Made by a program: the position numbers and the translations under genes
DNA from: DAIDKA01 sp036521075
GTDB lineage: Bacteria; Pseudomonadota; Gammaproteobacteria; Steroidobacterales; Steroidobacteraceae
Assembly (NCBI GenBank): GCA_036521075.1
Contig: DATDIL010000062.1
Coordinates: 1 to 64,000, forward strand
Length of the DNA stretch: 64,000 nt
Reading direction: 5' to 3'
The notes under the pieces: model-generated
Database searches by the model: none
Told to the model about the DNA's origin: nothing
What the model saw: only the letters and a program-made list of their open reading frames with translations
In this document: positions 43,624 through 52,237 of the stretch, in pieces
How the letters are laid out: every line of letters begins with the position of its first letter
How positions within the stretch are numbered: position 1 is the first letter of the stretch

Positions 43624-43941
43624 CGGTTCGATAGGACGTTGGTCGACAGCGCTTTGGCGATTGCTGCCTGACAGCTGCCAAGCGCCGCTGCTGCTTGTCA
43701 GGCTGGTGGTCTGCCCCAGGGCGGTGGTCCCATAGAGATTGGCGCCGCCCGAATTGAAGGCATTGGCGTTCACGCCGTAACCCATGATGTTCAGGTACTG
43801 GCCATTGACTGACTGCTGCAGAATGCCCTCTGAGGCGGATCCGTACTCACCGGAGACGGCGGAATTGCTGCTTTTGTGCTCTGCGGCAACGTGAACATCC
43901 CGACGGCCGTGGCGGTCGTGGAGGGATGAACCTAGACGCAA
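43624..43941 (-). pseudogene. Fragment of a large exported repeat protein
   Basis: The minus strand encodes NSAVSGEYGSASEGILQQSVNGQYLNIMGYGVNANAFNS and a Ser/Thr/Gly-rich tail. This resembles one blade of secreted propeller-like surface proteins with the pattern SGSATSEGALxxSxDGxYLxLAGY. The frame has no signal peptide and ends against the GFA gene with Arg-rich sequence. It is therefore most likely a truncated relic rather than a gene. The match is by pattern memory only. Confidence 0.4.
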
Positions 43942-44004
43942 TTCGTCACCTCGGTATTACCGCCTCATTACAGGCGTGTAACACCCACGCTCGTTGTCGT
44001 TGCC

Positions 44005-44025
44005 TAACACATTCGGTCCGTGTTA
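44005..44025. promoter_or_regulatory. Inverted repeat upstream of the leader peptide
   Basis: TAACAC and GTGTTA form a perfect 6-bp inverted repeat separated by 9 bp, ending 1 bp before the first possible leader ATG. It could be an operator that adds transcription-initiation control to attenuation. The regulator is unknown. Confidence 0.3.
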
Positions 44026-44026
44026 A

Positions 44027-44116
44027 ATGTATGACATGCCCCAGGTTCGCAACCGCTACTACTTCTGGTTTTATTTCATTCCGGCAATGGCGGCGGAAGG
44101 ACCGGGCGCGACCTGA
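44027..44116 (+). CDS. Leader peptide rich in Tyr, Phe and Trp
   Basis: 29 codons from ATG 44027, or 26 from ATG 44036 in the same frame, ending at TGA 44114-44116. The core encodes RYYFWFYF at about 44054-44077: two Tyr, a Phe, a Trp, a Phe, a Tyr and a Phe in a row. Such clustering is typical only of attenuator leaders for aromatic-amino-acid genes. The DAHP synthase gene begins 97 bp later. No strong ribosome site is visible before either ATG. Confidence 0.8.
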   Translation: MYDMPQVRNRYYFWFYFIPAMAAEGPGAT

Positions 44117-44176
44117 CGACAGACAGGCAAACTTAAGGATCCAGCAAAAACCGCCAGTCCCCTGGCGGTTTTTTTT
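44088..44176 (+). promoter_or_regulatory. Transcription attenuator before DAHP synthase
   Basis: The leader's TGGCGG at 44088-44093 is complementary to CCGCCA at 44151-44156, the 5' arm of the terminator that ends at 44176. Only one pairing can form. A ribosome stalled on the aromatic codons (to 44077) would leave 44088-44093 free, form the antiterminator and allow transcription. A ribosome that reaches the stop at 44114 would cover it and let the terminator form. This is the classical trp/phe-type logic. Confidence 0.75.
44151..44176 (+). terminator. Attenuator terminator hairpin
   Basis: A perfect 7-bp stem CCGCCAG / CTGGCGG with loop TCCC (44151-44168) is followed by eight T. It lies 38 bp before the GTG of DAHP synthase. 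Confidence 0.88.
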
Positions 44177-44213
44177 CGCCGCCAGGTCCGGCCCCGATCA
44201 GGAGACCCAGACC

Positions 44214-45305
44214 GTGACACTTCAGACTGATGATCTGCGCATCCACAGCATGCAGCCGCTGCTCGCGCCGGAGGATCTACTGCGCCAATGCGTACGCACC
44301 GCGGAGGCCACCGCAACCGTACTGCGGACTCGCCACGCCGTGCAGCGCATCCTCCATGGCTACGACGATCGGCTGGCGGTGGTAATCGGCCCGTGTTCCA
44401 TCCACGACGTCGCTGCCGCGCGCGAATACGCCGGACGGCTTGCCGCGCAGCGCGAACGCCTTGCCGACACGCTGGAGATCATCATGCGGGTGTACTTCGA
44501 GAAACCACGCACCACGGTTGGCTGGAAGGGACTGATCAATGATCCGCACCTGGATGGCAGTTTTCGCATCAATGAAGGGCTACGGCTCGCGCGGCAGCTG
44601 CTGAACGATATAAACCACCTGGGGCTGCCAGCCGGCTGCGAATTTCTGGACATCTTCACGCCGCAGTATCTGGCGGACCTGGTGAGCTGGGGCGCAATCG
44701 GGGCACGTACCACGGAAAGTCAGGTGCACCGCGAGATGGCCTCCGGCCTCTCCTGTCCCGTGGGATTCAAGAACGGCACGGATGGCAACGTCCGAATCGC
44801 CATCGACGCGGTCAAGGCAGCTTCGCAGCCACACCATTTCCTCGCGGTGATGAAGGACGGGCGCAGCGCAATTGCCTCGACGTCCGGCAATGCCGACTGC
44901 CATGTGATTCTGCGTGGCGGCAACGCGCCAAACTTCGATGCTGATAGCGTCGAGTCCGCCGCCCGCGCACTGCTGTCGGCCGGATGCCCGGCACGCCTGA
45001 TGATCGATGCGAGTCATGGAAACAGCGGCAAGAAACCGGAGAATCAGCCGCACGTCATCAACGACGTCGCTGCCCAGGTTGCCGGCGGCAGCACGGGCAT
45101 CGTCGGTGTCATGGTCGAAAGCCACCTCGTCGGCGGCCGACAGGAAATGGTCGCCGGTCAGCCGCTGCGCTACGGCCAGAGTGTTACCGACGGGTGCCTT
45201 GATTGGCCTGCGAGTGTGAGGGTACTTGAAACTCTGTCACGCGCCGTCACCGCGCGCCGAGAGCGAATTGGCCCACATCGTAGTACGGCTTCTCATTTCG
45301 GATGA
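44214..45305 (+). CDS. Class I 3-deoxy-7-phosphoheptulonate (DAHP) synthase, AroF/AroG/AroH family
   Basis: 363 aa from GTG 44214, chosen for the AGGAGA ribosome site at 44200-44205. The longer frame runs through the attenuator. Motifs are VIGPCSIHD and KPRTTVGWKGLINDP for phosphoenolpyruvate, IGARTTESQVHREMASGLSCPVGFKNGTDG, and the metal site DASHGNSGKK. The enzyme joins phosphoenolpyruvate and erythrose-4-phosphate in the first step of the shikimate pathway. The leader peptide upstream suggests transcription sensitive to charged Tyr/Phe/Trp tRNAs. Which amino acid inhibits the enzyme cannot be read from sequence. Confidence 0.95.
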   Translation: MTLQTDDLRIHSMQPLLAPEDLLRQCVRTAEATATVLRTRHAVQRILHGYDDRLAVVIGPCSIHDVAAAREYAGRLAAQRERLADTLEIIMRVYFEKPRTTVGWKGLINDPHLDGSFRINEGLRLARQLLNDINHLGLPAGCEFLDIFTPQYLADLVSWGAIGARTTESQVHREMASGLSCPVGFKNGTDGNVRIAIDAVKAASQPHHFLAVMKDGRSAIASTSGNADCHVILRGGNAPNFDADSVESAARALLSAGCPARLMIDASHGNSGKKPENQPHVINDVAAQVAGGSTGIVGVMVESHLVGGRQEMVAGQPLRYGQSVTDGCLDWPASVRVLETLSRAVTARRERIGPHRSTASHFG

Positions 45306-45423
45306 CGCGGCCGCAAGATCAGAAATACCATTTCATTCTGCCGCGCAAAACGGCGTCGGTTGGTGGGTAGCCGAACCATGCCGGAAGCGGAACCTTGAAA
45401 AAGTCTGCACGAGGCTGCCGGAC

Positions 45424-47454
45424 TCAGTGGCAGGTCACAATGGCGTTCTCAAGGTCGCACCCGTCGGGCGGACCGAACCGTTGCCAATAATCGACCAATT
45501 TCAAACGACTCGCGAGCTCCTGGAGGCGCCGGTCTTGGCGGAACGGACGCATTTCCGGAACCCACAATATCCTAGGGTCCAGCCCTAGCGCTGCGACGTG
45601 CAGACGCTCCCCCCGATCAATGAGCTCATTTGCCAGACCGTAGGCGGCATCAACCGCTCCGATTAGCGTAAATGCCTCAACGAAGAAGCTACTGAGCTGG
45701 GCATCAGTCGTGCCAAATTCAATCCGGCCCGTTAGCCTCTGTAGTGCCCGCAGTGCCGCTGGCCTCTTTGACGGATCAGCAAGCGCGGAATACAGGAGCC
45801 TCATCGCTTCTGCGCCGCCGCCGTTACGCAGCGGCTCCGGAAGGGCCTGCACAGCCAGTTTGGCTGCTTCAGCGTACCGTCCACGGCGGGCTGCGGCGTG
45901 CGCATTGAGCAGGAAATCTGCTCCCCCATGGGGTCGGCTCCCGATCAGAATATCCAGGTTGGCGAAACGAATGGCCTCCGCATCGAGTCCCAGCAGGGAA
46001 TCCGCCCCCGAGAGAATGTCGGAAGTGAATCCCGAGGCTGGTGCAAGGCGGAACGCTTCCACGGCGTGCGCATGCGCCAGCTTCAGGCGCCCCGTGGGCT
46101 CGAGTACATCCAGACTATACATGCCGTGGTTCAAGGAGTCGGTTGCGTCCGCCACCAGTGCCGCCTGGTAGCTCAATTCGGCATTGACCCAATCCCGCCG
46201 ACTGAAATAGATCATTCCCAAGGCAAGATACGGCCCTGCCAGCCCCGAATTGAGAACGAGTGCCCGCCTGGCGTCGCGCTCGGCATCATCGAGCGCGGCC
46301 AGTGGCGCGCCTCCCATGCCAACCAAGGTGCCTAGAACTCCCGCGCGCAATGCCAGGGCAGCCGCGAAGTTCGGATCGCGCGCCACGGCCGCGTTGACGA
46401 TGGGAAGCGCGAGAAGGAGGCTCGGAACGTTCCCGTGCGCGGTTCCGGCGGCTTGCAGGTAGAGCCGATAGGCCTCCACGTCCTGAGTCGGCGGCGTTCT
46501 AATCGAAGGCACCGCGATTGGAGCGCCAAGATGCCGCTGCAGGGCCGCTACGATCTGGGCGGCCAGTTCGTCCTGCAGATTGAATATATCGGAAAAGTTA
46601 CGGTCATAGCTCTGTGACCATACGTGATAGCCGCTGCGCGCATCCACCAACTCAGCAGTGACGCGAATGCGGCCGCCGGCGCTGCGCACGCTGCCTTCCA
46701 GGACCATCGCCACCTCCAAGTCGTGCGCGATCTGTCGGATGTCGGTATTGCTGCCCTTGTAGGCAAACGACGAAGTGCGTGCGGGGACCTTGAGTCCAGC
46801 TACCTGCGAAAGCGAATTGATCAATTCGTCGGCCATGCCATCGCCAAAGTAGTCTTTGCCCGGATCTGCGGTGAGATTGACGAAGGGCAGCACCGCCACC
46901 GAGAACCGTGGGACTGCCGCAGATGGCGGGCGAGATTCTCTGTTCGCGGCGACCCGCGCACCTGTGCGGCGGTCAAGACCCCACCAAACAAAGCCTGCGA
47001 CGACCAGCGTTGCCAGCACGAACAATGCTGGCAACCAGCGACGTATTTCATGCCCACGCTTTGAGGGCCGTGCGGGTGCCGCAACAATTGGCTGCGGCAG
47101 CACTGCGAGTGGCGTGACCGCAGCCGCCATGCGGTAACCGTGCCCGCGCACCGCAGCAATGTAGCGCGGGTGCTCTGCGCTGTCGCCCAGGCGCTGCCTG
47201 AGAAGCTTGATGCGTTGGGTGATGGTGTCGGGACCGACAATGACCCCGGCCCAGACGCTGTCCATCAGCCCCTGGACGGACATCAGGTTTGGCGCCGCCC
47301 GCACCAGCGCCAGCAGCAGATCAAACGAGCGATCCGCGACTTCGAGGTCTTCCCCGTCGCGAGTCACCCGACGCCCGCGCACGTCCACGAGCAGATCATC
47401 GACCTGGTAGGCGCTCGCGTCGGGCCGCGCCACGGGTGCCGGTTCTGCATTCAT
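45424..47454 (-). CDS. CadC-like winged-helix regulator with membrane helix, TolB-like domain and TPRs (copy 1)
   Basis: 676 aa. The OmpR/PhoB-type DNA-binding domain (residues ~15-110) includes DLLVDVRGRRVTRDGEDLEVADRSFDLLLALVRAAP and the recognition region DTITQRIKLLRQRLGDSAEHPRYIAAVRGHGYRM. A membrane helix follows near residues 139-160 (LPALFVLATLVVAGFVWWGL). The periplasmic TolB-like part has SVAVLPFVNLTADPGKDYFGDGMADELINSLSQV and ILEGSVR-like VLEGSVRSAGGRIRVTAELVDA. The rest is TPR repeats. It is divergent from the membrane protein at 47704, its likely target. Paralogue at 60799. Confidence 0.9.
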   Translation of the reverse strand: MNAEPAPVARPDASAYQVDDLLVDVRGRRVTRDGEDLEVADRSFDLLLALVRAAPNLMSVQGLMDSVWAGVIVGPDTITQRIKLLRQRLGDSAEHPRYIAAVRGHGYRMAAAVTPLAVLPQPIVAAPARPSKRGHEIRRWLPALFVLATLVVAGFVWWGLDRRTGARVAANRESRPPSAAVPRFSVAVLPFVNLTADPGKDYFGDGMADELINSLSQVAGLKVPARTSSFAYKGSNTDIRQIAHDLEVAMVLEGSVRSAGGRIRVTAELVDARSGYHVWSQSYDRNFSDIFNLQDELAAQIVAALQRHLGAPIAVPSIRTPPTQDVEAYRLYLQAAGTAHGNVPSLLLALPIVNAAVARDPNFAAALALRAGVLGTLVGMGGAPLAALDDAERDARRALVLNSGLAGPYLALGMIYFSRRDWVNAELSYQAALVADATDSLNHGMYSLDVLEPTGRLKLAHAHAVEAFRLAPASGFTSDILSGADSLLGLDAEAIRFANLDILIGSRPHGGADFLLNAHAAARRGRYAEAAKLAVQALPEPLRNGGGAEAMRLLYSALADPSKRPAALRALQRLTGRIEFGTTDAQLSSFFVEAFTLIGAVDAAYGLANELIDRGERLHVAALGLDPRILWVPEMRPFRQDRRLQELASRLKLVDYWQRFGPPDGCDLENAIVTCH

Positions 47455-47557
47455 AGACGGGATTGCGCAGCTGTGACCAGTCGTGCGGCCTTTATGGCAT
47501 TGTGCGGGGCAGCGCTCATGGTGTCAAAGTGACCCCCGATCGTCGGCTTCATCAAAG

Positions 47558-47572
47558 TTCACCGGGACTTCA
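47558..47572. promoter_or_regulatory. Element shared by both TPR-regulator promoters
   Basis: TTCACCGGGACTTCA begins 104 bp upstream of the copy-1 regulator start (47454). A near-identical copy begins 104 bp upstream of the copy-2 start. TCAAAGT occurs twice nearby (47524 and 47552), a direct-repeat pattern like that of OmpR-type binding sites. Confidence 0.55.
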
Positions 47573-47703
47573 CCCAATTTCAGTGCCCTATCACACACGG
47601 GGAAAGCCATTGCGACAGGATTGCTCAGCGCCGTCGCCCTTTCGGGGCAGGACGAGGTGCACAGTAGATTCCGACGGGTGCGGCCTTTGGTGGGGATATA
47701 TCG

Positions 47704-48516
47704 ATGCCGAGCGACATATTACTTTCTTCTGTCAACGTGCCGCGAAGCACCGACACGCAACGAACCGTACGGCCAACCCGGTACTTTCTGGGAATGTCGA
47801 TCTTCCTGCTGGCCGTCGTCCTGGTCGGCTTCGCCCAGACGTTCTACTTAAGACCCCTGTTCAAGGTCCCCGCCATTCCCTGGTACGTCTATGTGCACGG
47901 TTCGGTGATGACGGCGTGGATCGTGTTGTTCGTGATTCAGACTTCTCTGATAGCCGCGCACCGGAGCGATGTTCATCGCCGTCTGGGCGCCTTTGGTGCA
48001 TTGCTGGCCCTTGCCGTGACGGGGCTCGGCATCTTCCTCACGGTCAAGATTCCCGCGAACTTCAAGGGCACCGGCGGCTTGTCCGCCATCCGCGGACCGA
48101 CGCTGCCGCTGCCAATCGCGATGCAAATATTCTGGGGCAATATCGGCGCGCTGACGCTGTTCCCCGTGTATGTCGCAATTGCACTGTGGATGCGCCGGCG
48201 CCCCGAGGTGCATAAGCGGCTGCTGCTGCTGGCCTCGATCGCGATGGTAGGTCCTGCGCTCGGACGCATTGCCGGCTTTCCCCAGCAGTGGGGCGCCGCG
48301 CCATCATCATTCATCGTCATTGCATTCCAGTTCCTGAACGTGGCCCTTGCGTTGGGGCTGCCACTGACATTGGTGGTGCACGATCTGTTGACTGCCCGCA
48401 AGTTGAGCCGTGCCACGGCGTGGGCGGCCTTCAGCTCAGCGGCGATCGGAATCGGAACAGTTCTGGTGATACCGGCCACAGGAGCCGGTCGCGCGGTGTG
48501 GCGCGCCCTCCAGTAG
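47704..48516 (+). CDS. Hypothetical polytopic membrane protein
   Basis: 270 aa with seven or so hydrophobic helices (YFLGMSIFLLAVVLVGFAQTFYL, WYVYVHGSVMTAWIVLFVIQTSLIAA, LGAFGALLALAVTGLGIFL, WGNIGALTLFPVYVAIALWM, LLLLASIAMVGPALG, FIVIAFQFLNVALALGLPLTLVV, FSSAAIGIGTVLVIPATGAGRAVW). Conserved His residues lie in the helix ends (VHG, AHRSDVHRRLG). It has no recognised function. It is divergent from the TPR regulator with the shared element between them, so it is a likely regulatory target. Confidence 0.72.
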   Translation: MPSDILLSSVNVPRSTDTQRTVRPTRYFLGMSIFLLAVVLVGFAQTFYLRPLFKVPAIPWYVYVHGSVMTAWIVLFVIQTSLIAAHRSDVHRRLGAFGALLALAVTGLGIFLTVKIPANFKGTGGLSAIRGPTLPLPIAMQIFWGNIGALTLFPVYVAIALWMRRRPEVHKRLLLLASIAMVGPALGRIAGFPQQWGAAPSSFIVIAFQFLNVALALGLPLTLVVHDLLTARKLSRATAWAAFSSAAIGIGTVLVIPATGAGRAVWRALQ

Positions 48517-48570
48517 AGCCGTGCAGGTCGCGTCGTACCTGGCCCCACCTCGTCCATCGTGCCTGGTTGA

Positions 48571-48870
48571 TCAGGTGCCGCCGGGGCCAAATACGGGTTC
48601 TGCAATTGCAATGCGCGACCACCCACTGTTGTCCTTCACCATGAAGTAACCTTTAACGGGCGGTTTTACCAGCAGAACATCGGGATCCGCGGATCCTGAA
48701 CCAATTGAAGCAGACGGCAGCACCACGAAGCCTAGCTTGTCGCTGATGGGAATCCACTGTGTCGCCGACACCCCTTGGGGTCTATTAGGCGCCGTCTGGC
48801 CGCTGACCACGGCAGCACCTGTCAGGGAGACGACTGCTACTGCGATACCGATCATGAGAATGCGTTTCAT
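48571..48870 (-). CDS. Small exported hypothetical protein
   Basis: 99 aa from ATG 48870, with AAGGTGG upstream. The signal peptide is MKRILMIGIAVAVVSLTGAAVVSG. The mature part (WIPISDKLGFVVLPSASIGSGSADPDVLLVKPPVKGYFMVKDNSGWSRIAIAEP) is short and beta-rich. No family was recognised. It lies convergent with the membrane protein. Confidence 0.65.
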   Translation of the reverse strand: MKRILMIGIAVAVVSLTGAAVVSGQTAPNRPQGVSATQWIPISDKLGFVVLPSASIGSGSADPDVLLVKPPVKGYFMVKDNSGWSRIAIAEPVFGPGGT

Positions 48871-49016
48871 ATGAACCACCTTGGTTAAGCTGATGTTGTT
48901 CGTACGTCTACTTCAACCGGGAAGTTTAGTGTCCAATATGAGCGGCGCGGCCGCTCAACCGCCGTTAGAGGCCGAACCCGCGTAATGTAGCCGAATTCAA
49001 GCTGAGGAGCCGTCTC

Positions 49017-50111
49017 TTGAGAAATATTCAGATGGTTTTCTCGGTTCTTTTAGCCGGATTCCTGGTCGCGCCCGCCAGCCGCGCTGCGCCTACCGCCCCG
49101 AACGAACAGCAGATGGCACCTTACTTGGCGCCCCAAAGCGCGGTGCACGTAGGAAAAGGACGGACTATCAATCTGGTCTGTCTCGGGCACGGCTCGCCGA
49201 CCGTCATCCTGTCAGCGGGCCTGGAAGCCTGGTCTGTCTGGTGGTGGGAGGTCCAGCCCTCGCTCGCAAAGCGAACGCGCGTCTGCACCTGGGATCGGGC
49301 TGGCTACGGCTTCAGCAGCCCGAGCCCGGAACCGCAGGACATCGTGCACACCACGGCAGACCTGGAGCTGGCATTGACACGGGCCGGCATCCTAGGCCCC
49401 TATGTGATGGTCGGGCACTCGCTCGGCGGGCTTGAGTCGCTACGGTTCGCTGACCTCCACCGAAAGAGTGTCGTCGGAATGGTCCTGGTGGATCCGGAGA
49501 TTCCCGACCGGGCCGCGGTCGAAGAACGGATCGCGCCCCAGCTCGGAACGATGAGCCGCGCCTCCGTTGAGCAGACTGTGAAGGGTCTGCAGCACTGCGC
49601 CGCGGAGCTACGGGGCAGCACGCTAAAGCGCGGCGCTCCGGAGTTCGAGCGATGTACAGCCACTCTCGCCGCCCTCGATCCACGCCTGAGGGCGGCGATC
49701 GCTCGGCTCAATGCCGATCCCGCGCGGCTCCTGACCCAGGCCTCGACTGAGAAGGAACACTATGCAGATTCTCGCGAAGTGATCAATGCGCAGCGTCGCT
49801 ATGACGACATGCCGTTGATCGTGCTCACCGCGGGACGTGACGAGTCATCCATTCTATCTGCTATGCCGCCAGGCACACCCGGCGCCAGCACACCCGCGGA
49901 GCTTGCGGAGTTTCGCAAGCAGATCGCGCTGTTCCTCCGGGACGGGTGGGGCACGGGGCATGATGCCTACGCTGCCTTGTCAACGCGGGGACGCAATCAG
50001 CTCGTGCCGGATTCCGGCCACAATATCCCGATCACTAAGCCTGAGGTGGTGATCTCGGCGGTCATCGAGGTGCTGGACGAGACACGCCCAAGCGCACCGC
50101 ATAAGCCGTGA
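49017..50111 (+). CDS. Exported alpha/beta hydrolase
   Basis: 364 aa from TTG 49017, with GAGGAG 8 nt upstream and a signal peptide (MVFSVLLAGFLVAPASRAA). The fold is complete: oxyanion region SPTVILSAGLEAWSVWWWEVQPSLA, TRVCTWDRAGYGFSSPSP, nucleophile YVMVGHSLGGLESLRFADL, and the C-terminal His in VPDSGHNIPITKPEVVISAVIEVL. It is a periplasmic hydrolase of the haloperoxidase/epoxide-hydrolase type, with substrate unknown. Confidence 0.88.
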   Translation: MRNIQMVFSVLLAGFLVAPASRAAPTAPNEQQMAPYLAPQSAVHVGKGRTINLVCLGHGSPTVILSAGLEAWSVWWWEVQPSLAKRTRVCTWDRAGYGFSSPSPEPQDIVHTTADLELALTRAGILGPYVMVGHSLGGLESLRFADLHRKSVVGMVLVDPEIPDRAAVEERIAPQLGTMSRASVEQTVKGLQHCAAELRGSTLKRGAPEFERCTATLAALDPRLRAAIARLNADPARLLTQASTEKEHYADSREVINAQRRYDDMPLIVLTAGRDESSILSAMPPGTPGASTPAELAEFRKQIALFLRDGWGTGHDAYAALSTRGRNQLVPDSGHNIPITKPEVVISAVIEVLDETRPSAPHKP

Positions 50112-50645
50112 TTGTGCGGCCCCGTAGCCGCCGTTTGTGAACGACGGTACAGGGTTACACCCGACCGCTCGGCGTACGACCTGTGAGCGGCCACCCGCGT
50201 TGACATCCCGGAGCAAGTGCGGCTCATGCGCGAGAATGGTCCAACCCTTCGGCTGCAGAGAGGCTTCAACCTTCGCGCATCGCCCGCCGGGTTTGATCCG
50301 GCAGAAAACAAACATCAATCGAGATCGCAGCATCGATCGGCATGGCGTTCATAGCGTCCGCGCCGACTTTCCCGCAGCGTAGCCGACTGGAGTCTGAGCG
50401 TGCGCCATTTGTGCGAGACTTTGTAACACGCTACAGTGAAACACGAGCCGTGGATAATGCGTGGCTGCCACCGCGACTGGCAGTCGTCGTCCGCACTGAC
50501 GTCCTACCCCGGGCCATGCGCCCGTGATCGTTTGTCGGATGACATCGGAATATGGATCGGATCCCTTGAGGACGCGGCTTTCTCGCGACTGAAGATCCCG
50601 CTCGCGTTCAATGGATCGGGTGACCCCAAGAAGGAGAAAAATGCC
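50112..50645. other. Intergenic region before the acyl-CoA synthetase
   Basis: 534 bp. Several short frames are open, including 70 codons upstream in frame with the synthetase, but none has a recognisable domain or start signal. No hairpin with a T-run was seen. The AAGGAG ribosome site at about 50630 marks the true downstream start. Confidence 0.35.
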
Positions 50646-52212
50646 ATGCGGGGCTTAATGCAGAATCATCAGCTGCTGATTTCATCGCTGATTGAGCACG
50701 TCGCCAATGCGCATCCAAACGCTGAAATCGTTTCGCGCACGCTCGAAGGATCGATACATCGATGCACCTATGCCGACGTTGAACGTCGCGCCAAGCAGGT
50801 AGCCAGAGCGCTGACCGCCATGGGCGTGACCCAGGGTGAGCGCATCTGCACCCTGGCGTGGAACGGATTTCGACACCTGGAGATGCATTTCGGAGTATCC
50901 GGTTTCGGGGCGGTATTACATACCGCGATCCCGCGTTTGTTCCCGGAGCAGCTCAAATACATCATCAACCACGCCGAGGATCAGCTTCTATTCTTCGATT
51001 CCTGCTTTCCGCCTCTAATCGAGAAACTGGCACCGAAACTGAAATCGGTGAAGGCATATATCGTCTTGACGGATAGACAGAACGTTCCGTGTACTTCCCT
51101 ATCGCAGCTGCTTTGCTACGAAGAACTCATTGCGGCGCGCAGCGGCTCCTATCGATGGCCCGATTCGGACGAAAATACGGCCTCCTCGCTGTGTTACACC
51201 TCAGGCACGACCGGCATTCCAAAAGGTGTGATGTACACCCACCGGTCCACGCTGCTGCACTCGATGCTTATTTGCATGACCGACGGGTTCGCATTGTCGG
51301 CTGTTGATTCGGTATGCCTCGCCATACCCATGTTTCATGTGAATGCGTGGGGCCTGCCCTATTCTGCCGCAATGGTCGGAGCACGGTTGTTGTTGCCCGG
51401 ACCCACCCTTGACGGTGCGAGCCTATACCGCTTCATGCGCGATGAGCGGGCCACGGCTGCGCTCGGAGTTCCGACAATCTGGCTGCAGGTTCAACAATAT
51501 GTGCAGGCCCAATCGCTTGATCCGGTCAACGAGCTGAGCTTGAAGCGGGTTCTGATCGGAGGTGCGGCGGTGCCTCGTTCGGTCGTGGAGACTTTCGAGA
51601 GGCGGTTCGGCCTCCACGTCCTGCATGCCTGGGGAATGACTGAGACCTCGCCGATCGGTCCGCTGTGTAATCCGCTCCAAAAACATCAACTGGCCACCGA
51701 GGCGCAGCGAATCGAATTGCAGAGCAAACAGGGCCGTGTTCCGTATGGAGTGAGCTTGAAGATCACGGACGAGGCCGGAGCGGCTCTACCTCATGACGGC
51801 ATGGCGGCCGGCCGCCCGCTGGTACGCGGCCATTGGGTTGCCTCCGCGTATTTTGGCCTGGGCGACGAGTCGATTCTCGATGCGGACGGCTGGTTTGATA
51901 CGGGCGACATCGCAACCACAGACCCTGACGGCTATATGAGAATCGCTGACCGGGCGAAGGATGTCATCAAGTCCGGCGACGAGTGGATATCTTCGATCGA
52001 CTTGGAAAATGCCGCTATGGGTCACGCCGCCCTTGCGGAAGCCGCGGCGATTGGGCTTCCCCATCCGAAATGGCAGGAGCGCCCGCTGCTAGTGGTGGCT
52101 GCCCGATGGCATCGTGTTCGTTTCGCAACTTCCACGCACCGCAACGGGCAAGCTGCAAAAAGTGATGCTTCGGGAAACCTTCAAGGAATATCGATTCGAA
52201 GCCGACGCATAG
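50646..52212 (+). pseudogene. Acyl-CoA synthetase (AMP-forming) disrupted by a C-terminal deletion/frameshift
   Basis: From ATG 50646 the frame encodes the adenylate-forming core: P-loop SLCYTSGTTGIPKGVMYTHRS, MFHVNAWGLPYSAAM, GMTETSPIG, and DTGDIATTDPDGYMRIADRAKDVIKSGDEWIS. After ERPLLVV the frame changes. The expected end (WWLPDGIVFVSQLPRTATGKLQKVMLRETFKEYRFEADA) is present but one frame over, at 52093-52212. About 20-25 residues normally between these parts are missing. The catalytic Lys of TATGKLQK is therefore not translated in frame. A sequencing error is possible, but the missing segment argues for a real deletion. argS follows. Confidence 0.75.
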
Positions 52213-52237
52213 CAACACAGGAGACCGGATATTCGCC

